A stretch of DNA of 7,333 nucleotides from Paracoccaceae bacterium (lineage in GTDB: Bacteria > Pseudomonadota > Alphaproteobacteria > Rhodobacterales > Rhodobacteraceae), in assembly GCA_027030435.1 (NCBI GenBank), contig JALVEX010000389.1, forward strand, positions 1 through 7,333. The letters run 5' to 3'. Both the position numbers and the translations under genes were made by a program. Below, piece after piece: positions 6,610-7,333 of the stretch. Under the pieces are notes generated by a model. That model worked only from the letters and a program-made list of their open reading frames with translations. It was not told where the DNA came from and did no database searches. The first letter of the stretch is position 1; every line of letters starts with the position of its first letter.

Positions 6610-7236
6610 TCAGGCGTTTTCCAGCCGCTGGGCGACGTTTTCCCAATCCACCAGATTTTCGATGAAGTTGATCAGGTATTTCGGCCGCGCGTTCTGGAAA
6701 TCCACGTAGTAGGAATGCTCCCACACGTCGCAGCCCAGAAGCGCCGTTTGGCCGAAGCAGAGCGGGTTGACGCCGTTCGGGGTGTTCGTCACCTTCACCT
6801 TGCCGTCGGTATCGAGCACCAGCCACACCCAGCCGGAGCCGAACTGGCCCGCGCCCTTGGCATAGAATTCATTGTAGAATTCCTCGAGCGAGCCCATGTC
6901 CTTGACGATCTTCTTCTCGAGCTCGGCGGGCATGTCCACCTCGCCCAGCACATCGATGTGGCGCGGCTTCATCCAGTTCCAGAACTGGGTGTGGTTCCAG
7001 TGCTGGCTGGCGTTGTTGAAGATGCCGCTCTGGGTGCAGGCATCCGCATCGAAGGTGCCCGTGACGATCTCCTCAAGGGATTTCCCCTCCCATTCGGTGC
7101 CCGCGATCAGCTTGTTGAGGTTGTCCACATAGGCCTTGTGGTGGCGGTCGTGATGGAGGGTGAGGGTCTCCATCGACATCCCCTGCTCCTGCAGGGCGTT
7201 GTACTTGTAGGGAAGATCGGGAAGTGTGAAAGCCAT
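6610..7236 (-). CDS. sodB: Superoxide dismutase, Fe type (Fe/Mn family)
   Basis: A complete protein of 208 residues, slightly longer than E. coli SodB, which converts superoxide into hydrogen peroxide and oxygen in the cytoplasm. The four metal ligands are all present: His28 in LTLHHDRHH, His82 in NASQHWNHT, and Asp170 and His174 in CDVWEHSYY. Gln78, in the helix carrying His82, is where iron enzymes keep their outer-sphere glutamine, so iron is the likely metal, although mixed Fe/Mn use cannot be excluded. Other family signatures are FGSGWVWLV (132-140) and NARPKYLINF (182-191). Compared with E. coli there is a small insertion before FNNASQ (about 62-69). The ATG at 7236 follows AAGGGGG with six bases between. 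There is no signal peptide. The gene converges on the duplicated-module gene and shares its terminator. Confidence 0.98.
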   Translation of the reverse strand: MAFTLPDLPYKYNALQEQGMSMETLTLHHDRHHKAYVDNLNKLIAGTEWEGKSLEEIVTGTFDADACTQSGIFNNASQHWNHTQFWNWMKPRHIDVLGEVDMPAELEKKIVKDMGSLEEFYNEFYAKGAGQFGSGWVWLVLDTDGKVKVTNTPNGVNPLCFGQTALLGCDVWEHSYYVDFQNARPKYLINFIENLVDWENVAQRLENA

Positions 7237-7333
7237 GGTGAGCCCCCTTGCTGTTCATGCGTTTCCGGTTGCAATTGCGATCCCCCTACATGTGGCGCGC
7301 GAAGGGGCGAGGTCAAGGGGGAGGTGCATCGAT
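7237..7333 (-). promoter_or_regulatory. Upstream region of sodB
   Basis: This 97-base stretch holds the sodB ribosome site and probably its promoter. A TTGACC on the minus strand (7316-7311) could be a -35 element, but no good -10 lies at the right distance. An 8-base perfect palindrome, GCAATTGC, sits at 7271-7278 in the presumed leader. I cannot assign a regulator, and the window ends before any upstream gene. Confidence 0.3.

Noticed and set aside
1..7333. CRISPR arrays, tRNA or rRNA genes, insertion sequences, attachment sites, phage genes
   Set aside because: No regularly spaced repeats, cloverleaf sequences, transposase motifs or flanking direct repeats were seen.

Overview
The window looks like chromosomal DNA from a high-GC alphaproteobacterium, most likely of the Rhodobacterales. 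This rests on the strong G/C bias at third codon positions, the style of the SodB and LOG proteins, and an Ala/Pro/Glu-rich LysM protein with Ig-like domains beside a LOG gene. The assignment is an inference from protein style, not from a database match. I see no transposase, integrase, tRNA, rRNA, CRISPR array or phage gene.

There are five genes, each on the opposite strand to its neighbours, so there is no multi-gene operon inside the window. From left to right they are as follows. (1) Positions 1-2103, minus strand: the N-terminal 701 residues of a membrane-anchored envelope protein with two Ig-like domains, long low-complexity linkers and the start of a LysM domain; it runs off the left edge. 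(2) 2201-2863, plus: a LOG/TIGR00730 nucleotide 5'-monophosphate phosphoribohydrolase-like protein, divergent from gene 1. (3) 2916-4070, minus: a complete prokaryotic ionotropic glutamate receptor of GluR0 type, in which a periplasmic amino-acid-binding domain is split by a two-helix potassium pore with a TVGYGD filter. (4) 4330-6507, plus: a 725-residue protein of unknown function built around an internally duplicated module of about 130 residues. (5) 6610-7236, minus: a Fe-type superoxide dismutase, sodB.

The two divergent gaps (2104-2200 and 4071-4329) hold plausible promoters. The second is clearly more A/T-rich than the surrounding DNA. The convergent pair 4/5 shares a strong palindromic terminator near 6530-6556, whereas the convergent pair 2/3 shows no obvious terminator.

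The genes do not form a recognisable pathway; the region reads as housekeeping and stress genes with two less ordinary ones. The items most worth following up are the ligand-gated potassium channel and the duplicated-module protein divergently transcribed from it. Their shared 259-base control region is the only hint of a link between them, and divergent orientation alone is weak evidence.
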